Positions 24,814 through 33,740 of a stretch of DNA of 54,153 nt are shown piece by piece (within the stretch, counting starts at the first letter, position 1; each line of letters begins with the position of its first letter). The position numbers were made by a program, and so were the translations under genes. The DNA is from UBA668 sp043740085 (lineage in GTDB: Bacteria; Actinomycetota; Acidimicrobiia; Acidimicrobiales; Ilumatobacteraceae). The notes beneath the pieces were generated by a model. That model saw nothing but the letters and a program-made list of their open reading frames with translations. It did no database searches and was not told the DNA's origin. The stretch lies in the NCBI GenBank assembly GCA_043740085.1, contig JAYUCY010000036.1:1-54153 (forward strand), in the 5' to 3' direction.

Positions 24814-25280
24814 GCAATGCGCTCGAGTGTCTTGGTCATCGAATCAACCGTCTTCGACCGCAAACTACGCACGGACCACGGTTGCTTCTCCTGGCTGATG
24901 TCCCAGCTCTCGCGGACCAGGGTGCCACCCTCCTGGGGAACCAATTGGTAGCGCCAGATGCGGCCGCCAATGAACCACGACATGACCGTTTGTGTCGGCC
25001 GCGGCTGCCATGCAATACGGGCATTCTCCTCGAACTCCACAACCGTGTTCTCCATCGTGTAGCCGATGCCCATTTTCATCGACATACCGAACGTTGAGCC
25101 GAGGGCCAGCCGCTGCGATCCCTTGCCGGCACCGCCCGGCACGCCTTTGACCGTGCCCGAGCCATCGATTTCCTGATGGCGTGACGGGTCGGCCAACAGG
25201 TCGAAAATCGCGCCCGCAGGGGCATGGATGAGGCGTTCGACCGTGGCGACATTGCGTGACGAGTCAGAGGTTTCGGGCAT
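24795..25280 (-). CDS. SRPBCC-family (START-like) protein
   Basis: 161 residues. SSRNVATVERLIHAPAGAIF, DLLADPSRHQEIDGSGTVKG and GMSMKMGIGYTMENTVVEFE match the polyketide-cyclase/dehydrase-like SRPBCC fold, which forms a hydrophobic ligand pocket. Ligand unknown. The start at 25278-25280 was chosen because GAGAGAGG lies about 12 bases upstream and the SRPBCC fold starts soon after; an upstream ATG at 25355 would add 25 unconserved residues. Divergent from the secreted protein gene at 25358. Confidence 0.82.
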   Translation of the reverse strand: MPETSDSSRNVATVERLIHAPAGAIFDLLADPSRHQEIDGSGTVKGVPGGAGKGSQRLALGSTFGMSMKMGIGYTMENTVVEFEENARIAWQPRPTQTVMSWFIGGRIWRYQLVPQEGGTLVRESWDISQEKQPWSVRSLRSKTVDSMTKTLERIAQVVEA

Positions 25281-25357
25281 GCCGCTGCCAACCTCTCTCG
25301 AGCGCTCATCATTCCCGATGTGTAAAGATGTGACCGGGGCGGGCCGATAGATCATCG

Positions 25358-27694
25358 ATGCCCACGGTCACCTACCGATTCTCTGCACTCTGTGTGGCCG
25401 CTGTGCTGGCAGTCGGCACACTTGCCGCAGTCTCGCCGATCGAGACGGTGGCGGCTGTTGACGCGCCGTGGCTGACGCCCGCGGTGCCCGCAACGTGCAC
25501 CACGGCACAGATGGACGCTGGCGCGGTGGCTGGGTGCGTCATCACACTCGGTTCCGGCCTTCCAGAGAGCCGCGGCTGGCCGGCACCGCCGTACCCGGAC
25601 CCCGCCAACGGGGCGGTACTGCCATGGGTTGACCTCACCGTCGGCTCCAGCGGCACGACGGTAGTCAAGGTGCAACAGGCACTGATCACCAACGGCGCGA
25701 CTATCGCCGCGGACGGACAATTCGGACCAATCACGGCTGCTGCAGTAGGTACGTATCAAACAGCCCACGGCTTGGCGGCTACCGGCATTGTCAACGAGGC
25801 CACTGCTACGGCCTTGGGCGTGCAGAACACCGCCATCGGCAGCTTTCCACCCACAGGGTGGAGCTGGTTGGGTTGGGGTTACAACGGCAGCGAGGCGCTC
25901 TATCAGTGGGAACAGCAGATCGTGGGCAACGCCACTCAGCTCGGCACGATCAAGCCCAAGCAACTGAAGAGTTTCCCGGATGCGCTGCCCCTGTTCGAGG
26001 GCTTCGTTGCCGAGATCCAATCCAAGGGTTACGTCATCGGCGACGCCGGCATGTACGTCTTTCGCTGCACCGCCAGTACTCGCAAGGATTGCGCAGGCCT
26101 CAGCCGCATCAGCCTGTCAAACCATTCTTATGGCCTGGCGTTGGATATCAACACCGCCAAGAACCCGATGAAGACCTACTACGGCGTCAATGGTGCGAGT
26201 GCGTGCCTGACACCTATCCTCACCGACATCCCGCAGTGGGTCGTTCAGGCCGCCGAGAGCTGGGGCCTCTACTGGGGTGGGTACGGCTGGAGTAGCGGCT
26301 GCACGTCACCGGCACAGGTCAAGTCGGCGGCCAATCGCGACCCAATGCACTTCGAGTTCAACGGCACCGTTACGCAGGCCAAGGCCATCAGGGCCTACCA
26401 CTCCGCCAACGCCGGTGTGCTCACGCCGACTCCGGCACCGACGCCGACCCCGGCGCCGCCGACCCCGGCGCCGCCGACAGGCAACTGCCTTGACGTTGCC
26501 AATGATGCTGGCAACATCACCACCAAGTGCTTTGCGCTGACGGAAGTTCCGCCGGCCAACACTCGCCTGGTGATCACGACCGATCCGCCCTTCGGCGCGA
26601 CGGCAGCGTTGGTCAACATCACCACCACCGGCACCAGCAACGGCGGCTACATCACTGCTGAAAGTTGCGACGTCGTCACTACCACCGCCCGCAACTGGTC
26701 GAACGGCAACGTGCGCCCAAACCGTGCAGTTGCCTCCGCGGCGATCGTGCCGATCGACTCTGACGGCCAGTTCTGCCTCTATCAATCCACCGCGATGCAC
26801 ACAATCGTCGACGTGCAGGGTTACTTCAAGCAAGCCGGCACCGCCGGCGACGGCGCCAGCTACACCCCGATCGCACCGGTGCGCAGCACCGACACGCGCT
26901 CCCGACCAATCTGCCGACCCGACGCCGGCTGCGAGGGTCTTGGACCAGTTCCTGCAGGAACCGAACTGCGCAACACCTCCGCCGGGCCGATCGGTGCGCT
27001 CGCCACCGTGGCCAACATCACCGCGCTCGGCGGTTCAGGGACTGGTTACCTGACGGCCGATGCGTGTAGCACCCTCGTGCCCGGCCCGCAGACTCGCAGC
27101 ACGCTCAACTTCGCTGGCAATGACACGGTCGCCAACCTTGCCGTGGTTCCCTCAGCGGCAGCCGATGGCAGCGGCGCCTTTTGTACCTACTCGCCCAACG
27201 GCCTTCATGAGATCATCGATGTACAGGGCTACTTTGGGCCGCAGACAGCCGAGAGCCTCAGGTTCACCTCACAAACACCAACCCGACTGGTGGACAGCCG
27301 CGGCTGTTGGACCGACCCCGTCACCCTGGTGCAGCGCTGCGGCCAGCGCAATGCGGCCGGCAGCATCATGCGGATCAAGGCGCCCGCCGGCGCTCGGGTT
27401 GCTGTCATCAACCTCACCGCCATCGACCCACAGGCGGCGGGCTATGTCACTGCCGATGCGTGTACCAACATGGTCGCCGGGCCACAGTCGCAATCGAACC
27501 TCAACGCACTTGTGGGCTCAGTGGTCGCCAATATGGCCATGGTTCCAGTGGGGGCCGACGGAACGTTCTGTGTCTACGTCTCCAGCTCGATGCATCTCGC
27601 CGTCGACGTGATGGGAACCTTTAGCGCCACCGGCAGTCTGCTGTACGTGCCGGTCACCCCATTGCGGGTGCACGACTCACGCCAACCGGGCTGA
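25358..27694 (+). CDS. Secreted protein: peptidoglycan-binding domain, M15-type peptidase domain and repeated C-terminal modules
   Basis: 778 residues. Signal peptide at 1-33 (FSALCVAAVLAVGTLAAVSP). A PG_binding_1 domain is at about 90-150 (VDLTVGSSGTTVVKVQQALI; DGQFGPITAAAVGTYQTAHG). Residues about 160-345 form an M15/VanY-like zinc peptidase domain: LSNHSYGLALDINTAKN supplies the His and Asp ligands and DPMHFEF the second His. After a Pro-Thr linker (TPTPAPTPTPAPPTPAPP) come three similar modules of about 120 residues ending VDVQGYF, IIDVQGYFG and AVDVMGTF, each with paired Cys. It probably trims cell-wall peptides and binds the envelope through the modules. Its last 41 bp overlap the convergent GH3 gene. 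Confidence 0.85.
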   Translation: MPTVTYRFSALCVAAVLAVGTLAAVSPIETVAAVDAPWLTPAVPATCTTAQMDAGAVAGCVITLGSGLPESRGWPAPPYPDPANGAVLPWVDLTVGSSGTTVVKVQQALITNGATIAADGQFGPITAAAVGTYQTAHGLAATGIVNEATATALGVQNTAIGSFPPTGWSWLGWGYNGSEALYQWEQQIVGNATQLGTIKPKQLKSFPDALPLFEGFVAEIQSKGYVIGDAGMYVFRCTASTRKDCAGLSRISLSNHSYGLALDINTAKNPMKTYYGVNGASACLTPILTDIPQWVVQAAESWGLYWGGYGWSSGCTSPAQVKSAANRDPMHFEFNGTVTQAKAIRAYHSANAGVLTPTPAPTPTPAPPTPAPPTGNCLDVANDAGNITTKCFALTEVPPANTRLVITTDPPFGATAALVNITTTGTSNGGYITAESCDVVTTTARNWSNGNVRPNRAVASAAIVPIDSDGQFCLYQSTAMHTIVDVQGYFKQAGTAGDGASYTPIAPVRSTDTRSRPICRPDAGCEGLGPVPAGTELRNTSAGPIGALATVANITALGGSGTGYLTADACSTLVPGPQTRSTLNFAGNDTVANLAVVPSAAADGSGAFCTYSPNGLHEIIDVQGYFGPQTAESLRFTSQTPTRLVDSRGCWTDPVTLVQRCGQRNAAGSIMRIKAPAGARVAVINLTAIDPQAAGYVTADACTNMVAGPQSQSNLNALVGSVVANMAMVPVGADGTFCVYVSSSMHLAVDVMGTFSATGSLLYVPVTPLRVHDSRQPG

Positions 27695-30044
27695 GATCGC
27701 GAGACGAGAAACCCACCAGCACGCGATAGTCGCCGGGCGCCACCACCCACCCATGGGTTGCGGGGTCCCAACGGCTGAAGGCACGCTCGTCGAGCTCGAT
27801 GGTGGCAATGCTGGCGTCGCCGGCTGCAGCCTTCACGCGGGCGAAACCCTGCAGCGTGCGAACCGGCCGACCGGGTTCGGTGACCGCAGGCTCGATGTAG
27901 CACTGCACAACGGTGCTGCCCACGCGATCCCCGGTATTGCGCACCGGCACTTCCACCGTGACGCCGGTCGCGATCTCACCGCTGAGTGCCGGGCCAGCCA
28001 ACTCCCATGACGTGTAGCCAAGCCCGAATCCGAAGGCGAAGGCCGGCTCGATGCTCTGCGCGTCGTACCAGCGATGGCCGATGAGAAGGCCCTCCCCATA
28101 CTCGGCCCTGCCATCGCGACCGGGGTGGTACGGGTACGCGGGGGTGTCGGAGAGTTGCTTGGGAATGGTGAGTGGCAAACGTCCTCCGGGCTCGGCAACA
28201 CCGAAGAGCATGTCGGCAAGTGCGTCACCGAACGCCTCGCCGGGGAACCACACCTGCATCACGGCAGCCACGTCGGGTAGCCACGGCATCGACACCGGCG
28301 AGCCGGAGTTGATGACGACGACAGTGCGTGGGTTGGCAGCGGCGACACGACGGACAAGCTCATCCTGCGCGCCCGGCAAATCCATGTGCGTACGATCCTC
28401 GCCTTCGGTCTCCCAGTCCGCGTTGGTGCCGATGATCACCACCGCTACTTCGGCGACGGCAGCCGCGGCGACGGCCGCGTCCATCGCGTTGCCACTGGCA
28501 GGTGGCTCGGCACCGACGATCAGTCCGCGTAGCTGTGACCGCTCCTCCACCACGATCTCCACGTTCACCTCGCGGCGGACACCGGCTTCGCAGGCGAGTG
28601 GCACGCGGATCTCGTTGTTGCCCAGACCGAAGAATGCACCACCGGTTTGTGGCACCGTCAGGTCGACCATGAGCTCGCCGTCAATGCGCAGCACGGCGGA
28701 GCCGACCACGGTGAGGCTGACCTGCCAGTCGCCGGTGATATCAGGTAGGAACGATCCGTTGACCGACACGCCGAACGCCGCCACGTTGACGCCGGGAGCT
28801 GGGTCGTCCATCCAGATGAAGCTGAGACGGTCAGTGATCTCGTCGCCGGTTGCCCCGTCGGTGCCGGTATAGCGCAACCGGAACTCGCCGCGCATTGGTG
28901 GCAGCCGCTTGTCGATACGACAGCCGGCCTCGTGCACCACCGCAATGCCCCGCTGCTGTAGTGCAGCCAGCGGCATTGATGGTCGAGTGGTGCGCACCCG
29001 TGCGCTGCCACCGCCCTGCACCTGTCCACGGTCCGCATTCGGGCCGAGCAGCGCCACGTTGGTCTCGATCGACAGTGGCAGGGTGCCGTCGTTTTTCAGC
29101 AACACGGTGCCTGCGATTGCGGCCCGCTGAATCACGTCGCGAGTGGCGTCTGAGTCGGCGGTGGTCTCGTTCGTCTCAACCTCGCCAACGCCTGACCAGT
29201 TGAACAACTCCAGCAGACGACGAACCGCTTCATCGACGCGTGCCTCTGTCGTTTCACCGTTCTGCAAGGCGGCCAGCAGCTTGTCGCCGCGCTCGCGGGG
29301 CGGGCCGGGCATCTCCAGATCGAGACTGGCCTCCAGCGACTGGGCGGCCGTGTGGGTACCGAACCAGTCGCTGATCACCGCGCCGTCGAAACCCCACTCG
29401 TCGCGCAGTACACCGCGCAGGAGCTCGGGATGCTCGCTGGCGTACACACCATTGACGCGGTTGTAGGAGCTCATCAGCGATCGAACATCGGCGCCGCCTT
29501 CGGCCACTGGCTTGACCGCTTGCTCGAAGGGCACGAGGTAGGCCTCGCGCAACGTCACTTCGTCGATCTCGCTGGAAATGGTGTGGCGCTCGAACTCTGT
29601 GTCGTTACCGACGAAGTGCTTCACGCAGCACGCCACGTGATGCTTTTGCACGCCGCGGATGTATCCGACTGCAATGCGGGCAGTGAGCACCGGGTCTTCG
29701 CTCATGCACTCAAAGTTGCGACCGCCGATGGGCGTGCGATGCAGGTTGACAGTCGGGGCCAACAGCACGTGCGCACCCTTCGAGCGGGCCTCCTCACCCA
29801 GCGCTGCACCGACCTCCTCCACGAGTGATGGGTCGAAGGTTGCGCCCAGTGCGGTGCCGCACGGAAAGGATGCCGAGGCAGGTCCGGTCCACGACGTGCC
29901 ACGCACTCCGGCAGGCCCATCACTCATGCGCATAGGGGGTACCCCCGGCAGGGCCCTGCTGTGCCAGTTGTCATGCCCGGCGAGCAGGCTGACCTTCTGC
30001 TCCAACGTGAGAGATGCCATCACCGAATCGATGTCGATCGTCAT
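27654..30044 (-). CDS. GH3 family beta-glucosidase with PA14 insertion
   Basis: 796 residues. The N-terminal GH3 barrel is clear: LLAGHDNWHSRALPGVPPMR, MSDGPAGVRG, APTVNLHRTPIGGRNFECMS, CCVKHFVGNDTE, and the nucleophile Asp in GAVISDWFGTH. A PA14-like domain is inserted at about 390-520 (EFRLRYTGTDGATGDEITDR...LRIDGELMVDL) as in carbohydrate-binding GH3 enzymes. The GH3_C domain (VAVVIIGTNADWETEGEDR; VVVINSGSPVSMPWLPDVAA) and a C-terminal FnIII-like domain follow. No signal peptide, so it probably acts on imported oligosaccharides. The gene lies 57 bp downstream of the carotenoid oxygenase. Confidence 0.95.
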   Translation of the reverse strand: MTIDIDSVMASLTLEQKVSLLAGHDNWHSRALPGVPPMRMSDGPAGVRGTSWTGPASASFPCGTALGATFDPSLVEEVGAALGEEARSKGAHVLLAPTVNLHRTPIGGRNFECMSEDPVLTARIAVGYIRGVQKHHVACCVKHFVGNDTEFERHTISSEIDEVTLREAYLVPFEQAVKPVAEGGADVRSLMSSYNRVNGVYASEHPELLRGVLRDEWGFDGAVISDWFGTHTAAQSLEASLDLEMPGPPRERGDKLLAALQNGETTEARVDEAVRRLLELFNWSGVGEVETNETTADSDATRDVIQRAAIAGTVLLKNDGTLPLSIETNVALLGPNADRGQVQGGGSARVRTTRPSMPLAALQQRGIAVVHEAGCRIDKRLPPMRGEFRLRYTGTDGATGDEITDRLSFIWMDDPAPGVNVAAFGVSVNGSFLPDITGDWQVSLTVVGSAVLRIDGELMVDLTVPQTGGAFFGLGNNEIRVPLACEAGVRREVNVEIVVEERSQLRGLIVGAEPPASGNAMDAAVAAAAVAEVAVVIIGTNADWETEGEDRTHMDLPGAQDELVRRVAAANPRTVVVINSGSPVSMPWLPDVAAVMQVWFPGEAFGDALADMLFGVAEPGGRLPLTIPKQLSDTPAYPYHPGRDGRAEYGEGLLIGHRWYDAQSIEPAFAFGFGLGYTSWELAGPALSGEIATGVTVEVPVRNTGDRVGSTVVQCYIEPAVTEPGRPVRTLQGFARVKAAAGDASIATIELDERAFSRWDPATHGWVVAPGDYRVLVGFSSRDLSPVGVSRAPAMG

Positions 30045-30101
30045 GGCCGCCAGATTGCCAGACCGGCGAGGCCACCACGGACTCGTCGGTGCTCCGCCAG
30101 C

Positions 30102-31463
30102 TCAGGCCGGCGGCGCAACGCTGCGGTCGCTCACCCAGTTGCCGTGGAAGCCGTAGGGCACACGCTGAGGGAGCTGCACCCGCGCAACAGCGGGTCGGTT
30201 GAAATCCTGCGCGTCGAGAATGACCAGCTCGGCCCTGCCGTGCGGTACGTCGTGCACCATCGTGACCAGCCATCCGTCGTCCTCCTCGGTGCTGCCCTGG
30301 CGACCGACGAACACGGGCTCGCCGCCGCTGCGGCCCGGGCCATGGTCGAACACCGACTTCTCACCGGTGTGCAGGTCGAACTTCAGGGTGGGCCAGCCAG
30401 CCTCCAGGCTGGGGCTGGCGCAGTAGCCGTAGCGGTATGGTTTGCCGGTGAGCGCGCCACGGTGGCGCGGGAACTCAACCCAGCTGTTGTCGATCACGGT
30501 CGTGCTGCAGGTGCGCGTGATGGGGTTGACCACCCAGCGCTCGAGGCGTGCGAAGTTGTCGCCAAACGGGCCGCGCACGTCGTGGTCGAACATCGTGTCG
30601 TAGACGCACAGGTCGATGACGACGCTGCCGTCAGCCTGGTCGTAGGCGTTCATCGGGTGAAAGACGTAGCTCATCGGAACGTCGACCCACACGATGTCGG
30701 CGGCCTCGCCCTCACGCGGCAGGAAGCCGAGTCGGCTGCCGTGGCCGGGGTTCCAGGAGAACGGAAAGCGGCCGGACATAGCCAGCTCGATATCGAGCGT
30801 GACGGGCATGTCGTAGACAATGGCGTACGTCTGGGTGAGCGACATGTCGTGCACCATCGGGCCATCGTTGACGGGCACATCGACAGTACGACGAACGCGA
30901 CCGTCGGAACCGACCACGACGTACTGCACATGGTCCAGCCACTGTGGCAGGGCGTAGACGACGGCGTGCATCTCGCCCGTCTCGGCATCCACCTTCGGGT
31001 GGGCGGTGAATGCGCCTGGCAGCGTGCCAAAGAAATCGTTGCGGGCGACGGTCTCCAACTCGTAGGTCATCTCGACGGGGCAACCACCAGCTTCGACCAT
31101 CGCCCACGTGGTGCCGGCGAAGCCACCGACGTTGGTATTGGGGCCACCCGGGCTGTCGTTCCAATTGTGACCCGGAATGTCAGGCTGGCCGCGGCGCTGG
31201 CTGACACTGCTGCTGCCGACGTAACGGTTGCGATACCACTCGGCCTTGCCATCGAGCAGGCGAACGCCGTGCACCATGCCGTCGCCGACGAACCAGTGGT
31301 GTGTGCTGGCATCGACCTCGCTCATCGGGTTCGGCCCGTTGCGCAGGTAGCGCCCGGCCAGCTCGGCAGGAATCTCACCAATGACCGGCAGGTCGAAAGC
31401 GGTGACCTCGTCAGCAACAGGGGCGTAGTTGCCGACGAGATAGGGGTTCTCGGTGGTCGTCAT
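30102..31463 (-). CDS. Carotenoid oxygenase family protein
   Basis: 453 residues. The four Fe(II)-binding His regions of the family are present: AFTAHPKVDAETGEMHA, MVHDMSLTQTYAIVYDMPV, YVFHPMNAYDQADGSVVIDL and the C-terminal PYGFHGNWV. The N-terminal AELAGRYLRNGPNPMSEVD and HHWFVGDGMVHGVRL are typical. It cleaves a C=C bond of a carotenoid or stilbene-like substrate; the product is unknown. Start ATG at 31461-31463 has TAACGT seven bases upstream, inside an imperfect repeat GTTGTAAC-GTTGTTAT; an ATG at 31568 would add 35 residues encoded over the promoter and is rejected. Confidence 0.93.
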   Translation of the reverse strand: MTTTENPYLVGNYAPVADEVTAFDLPVIGEIPAELAGRYLRNGPNPMSEVDASTHHWFVGDGMVHGVRLLDGKAEWYRNRYVGSSSVSQRRGQPDIPGHNWNDSPGGPNTNVGGFAGTTWAMVEAGGCPVEMTYELETVARNDFFGTLPGAFTAHPKVDAETGEMHAVVYALPQWLDHVQYVVVGSDGRVRRTVDVPVNDGPMVHDMSLTQTYAIVYDMPVTLDIELAMSGRFPFSWNPGHGSRLGFLPREGEAADIVWVDVPMSYVFHPMNAYDQADGSVVIDLCVYDTMFDHDVRGPFGDNFARLERWVVNPITRTCSTTVIDNSWVEFPRHRGALTGKPYRYGYCASPSLEAGWPTLKFDLHTGEKSVFDHGPGRSGGEPVFVGRQGSTEEDDGWLVTMVHDVPHGRAELVILDAQDFNRPAVARVQLPQRVPYGFHGNWVSDRSVAPPA

Positions 31464-31470
31464 AATAACA

Positions 31471-31476
31471 ACGTTA
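31471..31476 (-). promoter_or_regulatory. -10 hexamer of a leaderless promoter for the carotenoid oxygenase
   Basis: TAACGT on the minus strand, seven bases before the ATG at 31463 and inside the imperfect direct repeat GTTGTAAC/GTTGTTAT, which could also be a regulator binding site overlapping the promoter. Confidence 0.4.
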
Positions 31477-31564
31477 CAACAGCTTTCGCAGCCTGTACAG
31501 CCCAAGTTCGGCAGTGACACATCGCCTGAAATTGCAGTGCTGCGACGCCCCAAGGCGAGAACGC

Positions 31565-32917
31565 TCAAGCAAACGGCAGCGTGAAGCCGAGTTCTGCACC
31601 GTCGCCGGCGGCGTTGCGGGCGAACACGGTGCCGCCGTGGCCTTCGACCACCGACTTGACGATCGAGAGGCCGAGGCCCGAGCCCGGCTTACTACGCATC
31701 TCTACCGAGCGGTAGAAGCGGTCGAAAAGCTGAGGAATGTCGGCCTCCACAAGCCCTGGGCCGTGGTCGCGAACGACGACTGTGCCCGCGCTGACCGACA
31801 CTTCGATCGGTCCATCAGGGGCGAACTTGCACGCGTTGTCGATCAGGTTTTGCGTCGCACGCTCCAGACCATTCGGGCGTCCGTCGACCATGCTGCCATC
31901 GGATGTCACCACCACGTCGCGACCGAAGCGCCGCCGCGCTCGGGCAGCGGCGCGCTCGACCACGTCGGCCACGCGGACTGGTTGAGTCGGTTCGTCGTCG
32001 CGACGGTCGGTGGCCAGTTCGACAAGCTCGTTGACGAGGTCGGTGAGTTCGCGTGTCTCACTGTCCAGGTCGGCCAGCAGTTGGTCGCGCGACTCGACCG
32101 GAAGTTGGTCGTAGCGCCGCCTCAGGACCGACACGTTGGTACGCAGACTGGTGAGCGGCGTGCGCAGCTCGTGGCTCGCGTCTTGCACGAGCTGATGTTG
32201 CTCGTGTTTGCTGGCCTGCAGCGCGGCGAGCATGGCGCTGAACGCCCGGCCCAATTGACCAGTCTCGTCGCCGCCATCGACCGGCACGGCAACATCGAGC
32301 CGTCCGGTTTGGGCGACCTCGCCGGCAACGCTGGTAAGCCGCAGAAGGCGACGAGTGACCTGGCGGGCGATCAGAAGACCGATCATCGCTGAGAGCAGCG
32401 CAACGATGACAACCGCAGCGAGCGTGCTGCGCAGGATGCGCTCGACTGATCGTTGGCTCTCTGCCAGCGATCGCGCCAGCTGCACCGCACCGCGGTCCGC
32501 CTTGACGGTCAGCATGCGATACGGCTCACCGTCGATCGTGACATCGAACCGGGCGCTCGCGTTCGGGTCGGTGCTGGCGGCGACTCTGAGGTCGGCGTCG
32601 CCGACCGGCAATTTGTACGCCTCGCTCGACGCCTGGACGTTGCCGTCGACGTCAATCTTCTGGTAGAGCACCTGCTGAAAGCTGCGCGGGCGGTCGCGAC
32701 CGGGGCCGCCGATTGGTGGGTTGCCACTGTCGCCATCACCGTCGATATCGCCGATCCGGGGAGTGCGTTGAAACTGTCGCGCGGCATCGTCGAGCGATCG
32801 GTCGACGGTCTCCTGCAATTCGTGACGAGTGGTCGTGTACGACACCACGCCGATCGCGGCCGTCGCACCCGCTGCGAGGAGGGTGAGCGCGAGAACGATC
32901 TTGAGCCGCAGGCTCAC
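31565..32917 (-). CDS. Two-component sensor histidine kinase
   Basis: 450 residues, GTG start overlapping the regulator stop (GTGA). Two transmembrane helices (IVLALTLLAAGATAAIGVVS at 6-25; LAAVVIVALLSAMIGLLIAR around 165-185) enclose an extracytoplasmic sensor domain of about 140 residues containing a Gly/Asp/Arg-rich stretch (IGDIDGDGDSGNPPIGGPGR). Then HAMP, the HisKA H-box QDASHELRTPLTS, N-box NLIDNACKFA, DHGPGL and GSGLGLSIVKSVVEGHGG. It resembles the MprB class of actinobacterial envelope-stress kinases. Signal unknown. Confidence 0.93.
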   Translation of the reverse strand: MSLRLKIVLALTLLAAGATAAIGVVSYTTTRHELQETVDRSLDDAARQFQRTPRIGDIDGDGDSGNPPIGGPGRDRPRSFQQVLYQKIDVDGNVQASSEAYKLPVGDADLRVAASTDPNASARFDVTIDGEPYRMLTVKADRGAVQLARSLAESQRSVERILRSTLAAVVIVALLSAMIGLLIARQVTRRLLRLTSVAGEVAQTGRLDVAVPVDGGDETGQLGRAFSAMLAALQASKHEQHQLVQDASHELRTPLTSLRTNVSVLRRRYDQLPVESRDQLLADLDSETRELTDLVNELVELATDRRDDEPTQPVRVADVVERAAARARRRFGRDVVVTSDGSMVDGRPNGLERATQNLIDNACKFAPDGPIEVSVSAGTVVVRDHGPGLVEADIPQLFDRFYRSVEMRSKPGSGLGLSIVKSVVEGHGGTVFARNAAGDGAELGFTLPFA

Positions 32918-33600
32918 CCTGCACGCACCGTGTATCCCACACCCCGTACGGTGTGGATCAGTTTGCTATCGCCTTCGCCTTCCAGCTTGCGACGCAGGTA
33001 CGAGATGTACACGGCAAGGTTCTTGGAGTCGGGGCCGAAGTCATAACCCCAAATGCGGTCGTAGATGGTGCTGTGCTCCAGCACGATCCCCTGGTTTCGG
33101 AGCAGCAGCTCCAGCAGGTCAAACTCGGTTTTCGACAGCTCGACTTCACGCTGGCCGCGCCACGCGCGCCGGGCGGTCGGGTCCATGCGCAGGTCGGCCA
33201 GCTGCAGTGGCTCGCCGACGGCTTCCTCATCGGGCCGCGCTCGTCGCAGCAGTGCCCGAATGCGAGCGAGCAGCTCGTCGAGATCAAATGGCTTCGCCAG
33301 ATAGTCGTCGGCACCAGCGTCGAGGCCGGCCACACGGTCGGGGGTTTCGGTGCGAGCGGTGAGCATCAGCACCGGGATGCGGTTGCGCTCTGCCCGCAAC
33401 ACTCGGCAGACGGTGAGGCCATCAACGTTGGGCATCATCACGTCCAGCACCGCCGCATCGGGCTTGCTACTTTCGATCAGGCTCAGCGCCTGGGCTCCGT
33501 CGGGAGCCTGCACGACGTCGTACCCCTCAAGGGTGAGCGCACGCGACAGGGCTTCACGAATTGCCCTGTCATCATCTGCAATCAGAATGCGTCCGCTCAT
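32914..33600 (-). CDS. OmpR/PhoB-family response regulator
   Basis: 228 residues. Receiver domain with the acidic pocket (ILIADDDRAIRE), phosphoacceptor Asp53 in AVLDVMMPNVDG, and the Lys of YLAKPFDLDELLARIRALLR. The winged-helix DNA-binding domain follows (VELSKTEFDLLELLLRNQGI; LAVYISYLRRKLE; IHTVRGVGYTVR). Very similar in layout to MprA. First gene of a two-gene operon with the kinase. The start at 33600 (MSGRILIADDD) has AGGAA upstream. A likely target is the secreted-protein gene next upstream on the same strand. Confidence 0.94.
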   Translation of the reverse strand: MSGRILIADDDRAIREALSRALTLEGYDVVQAPDGAQALSLIESSKPDAAVLDVMMPNVDGLTVCRVLRAERNRIPVLMLTARTETPDRVAGLDAGADDYLAKPFDLDELLARIRALLRRARPDEEAVGEPLQLADLRMDPTARRAWRGQREVELSKTEFDLLELLLRNQGIVLEHSTIYDRIWGYDFGPDSKNLAVYISYLRRKLEGEGDSKLIHTVRGVGYTVRAG

Positions 33601-33740
33601 TGCCGTAGTTCCTGTTCGTTCTTGTTGCTGATTCGTTGCCATACATGAGTGCGTTACTTCGTGAAGGGGTGTACGTCGGATCGGCCGGAGCGAGGGGGAG
33701 GAGCCCGCTCCGGCCGATCGTACGACGTTCGGGTGACGGA

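Noticed and set aside
29961..31517. 518-codon plus-strand ORF over GH3 and the carotenoid oxygenase
   Set aside because: Antisense to two genes with conserved catalytic motifs; its own sequence is His/Val/Arg-rich with no recognisable domain.
33341..33356. GGGGTTTCGGTG-like match to the family 1 repeat inside the response regulator gene
   Set aside because: Only the core matches by chance; no inverted arm and it is within conserved coding sequence.
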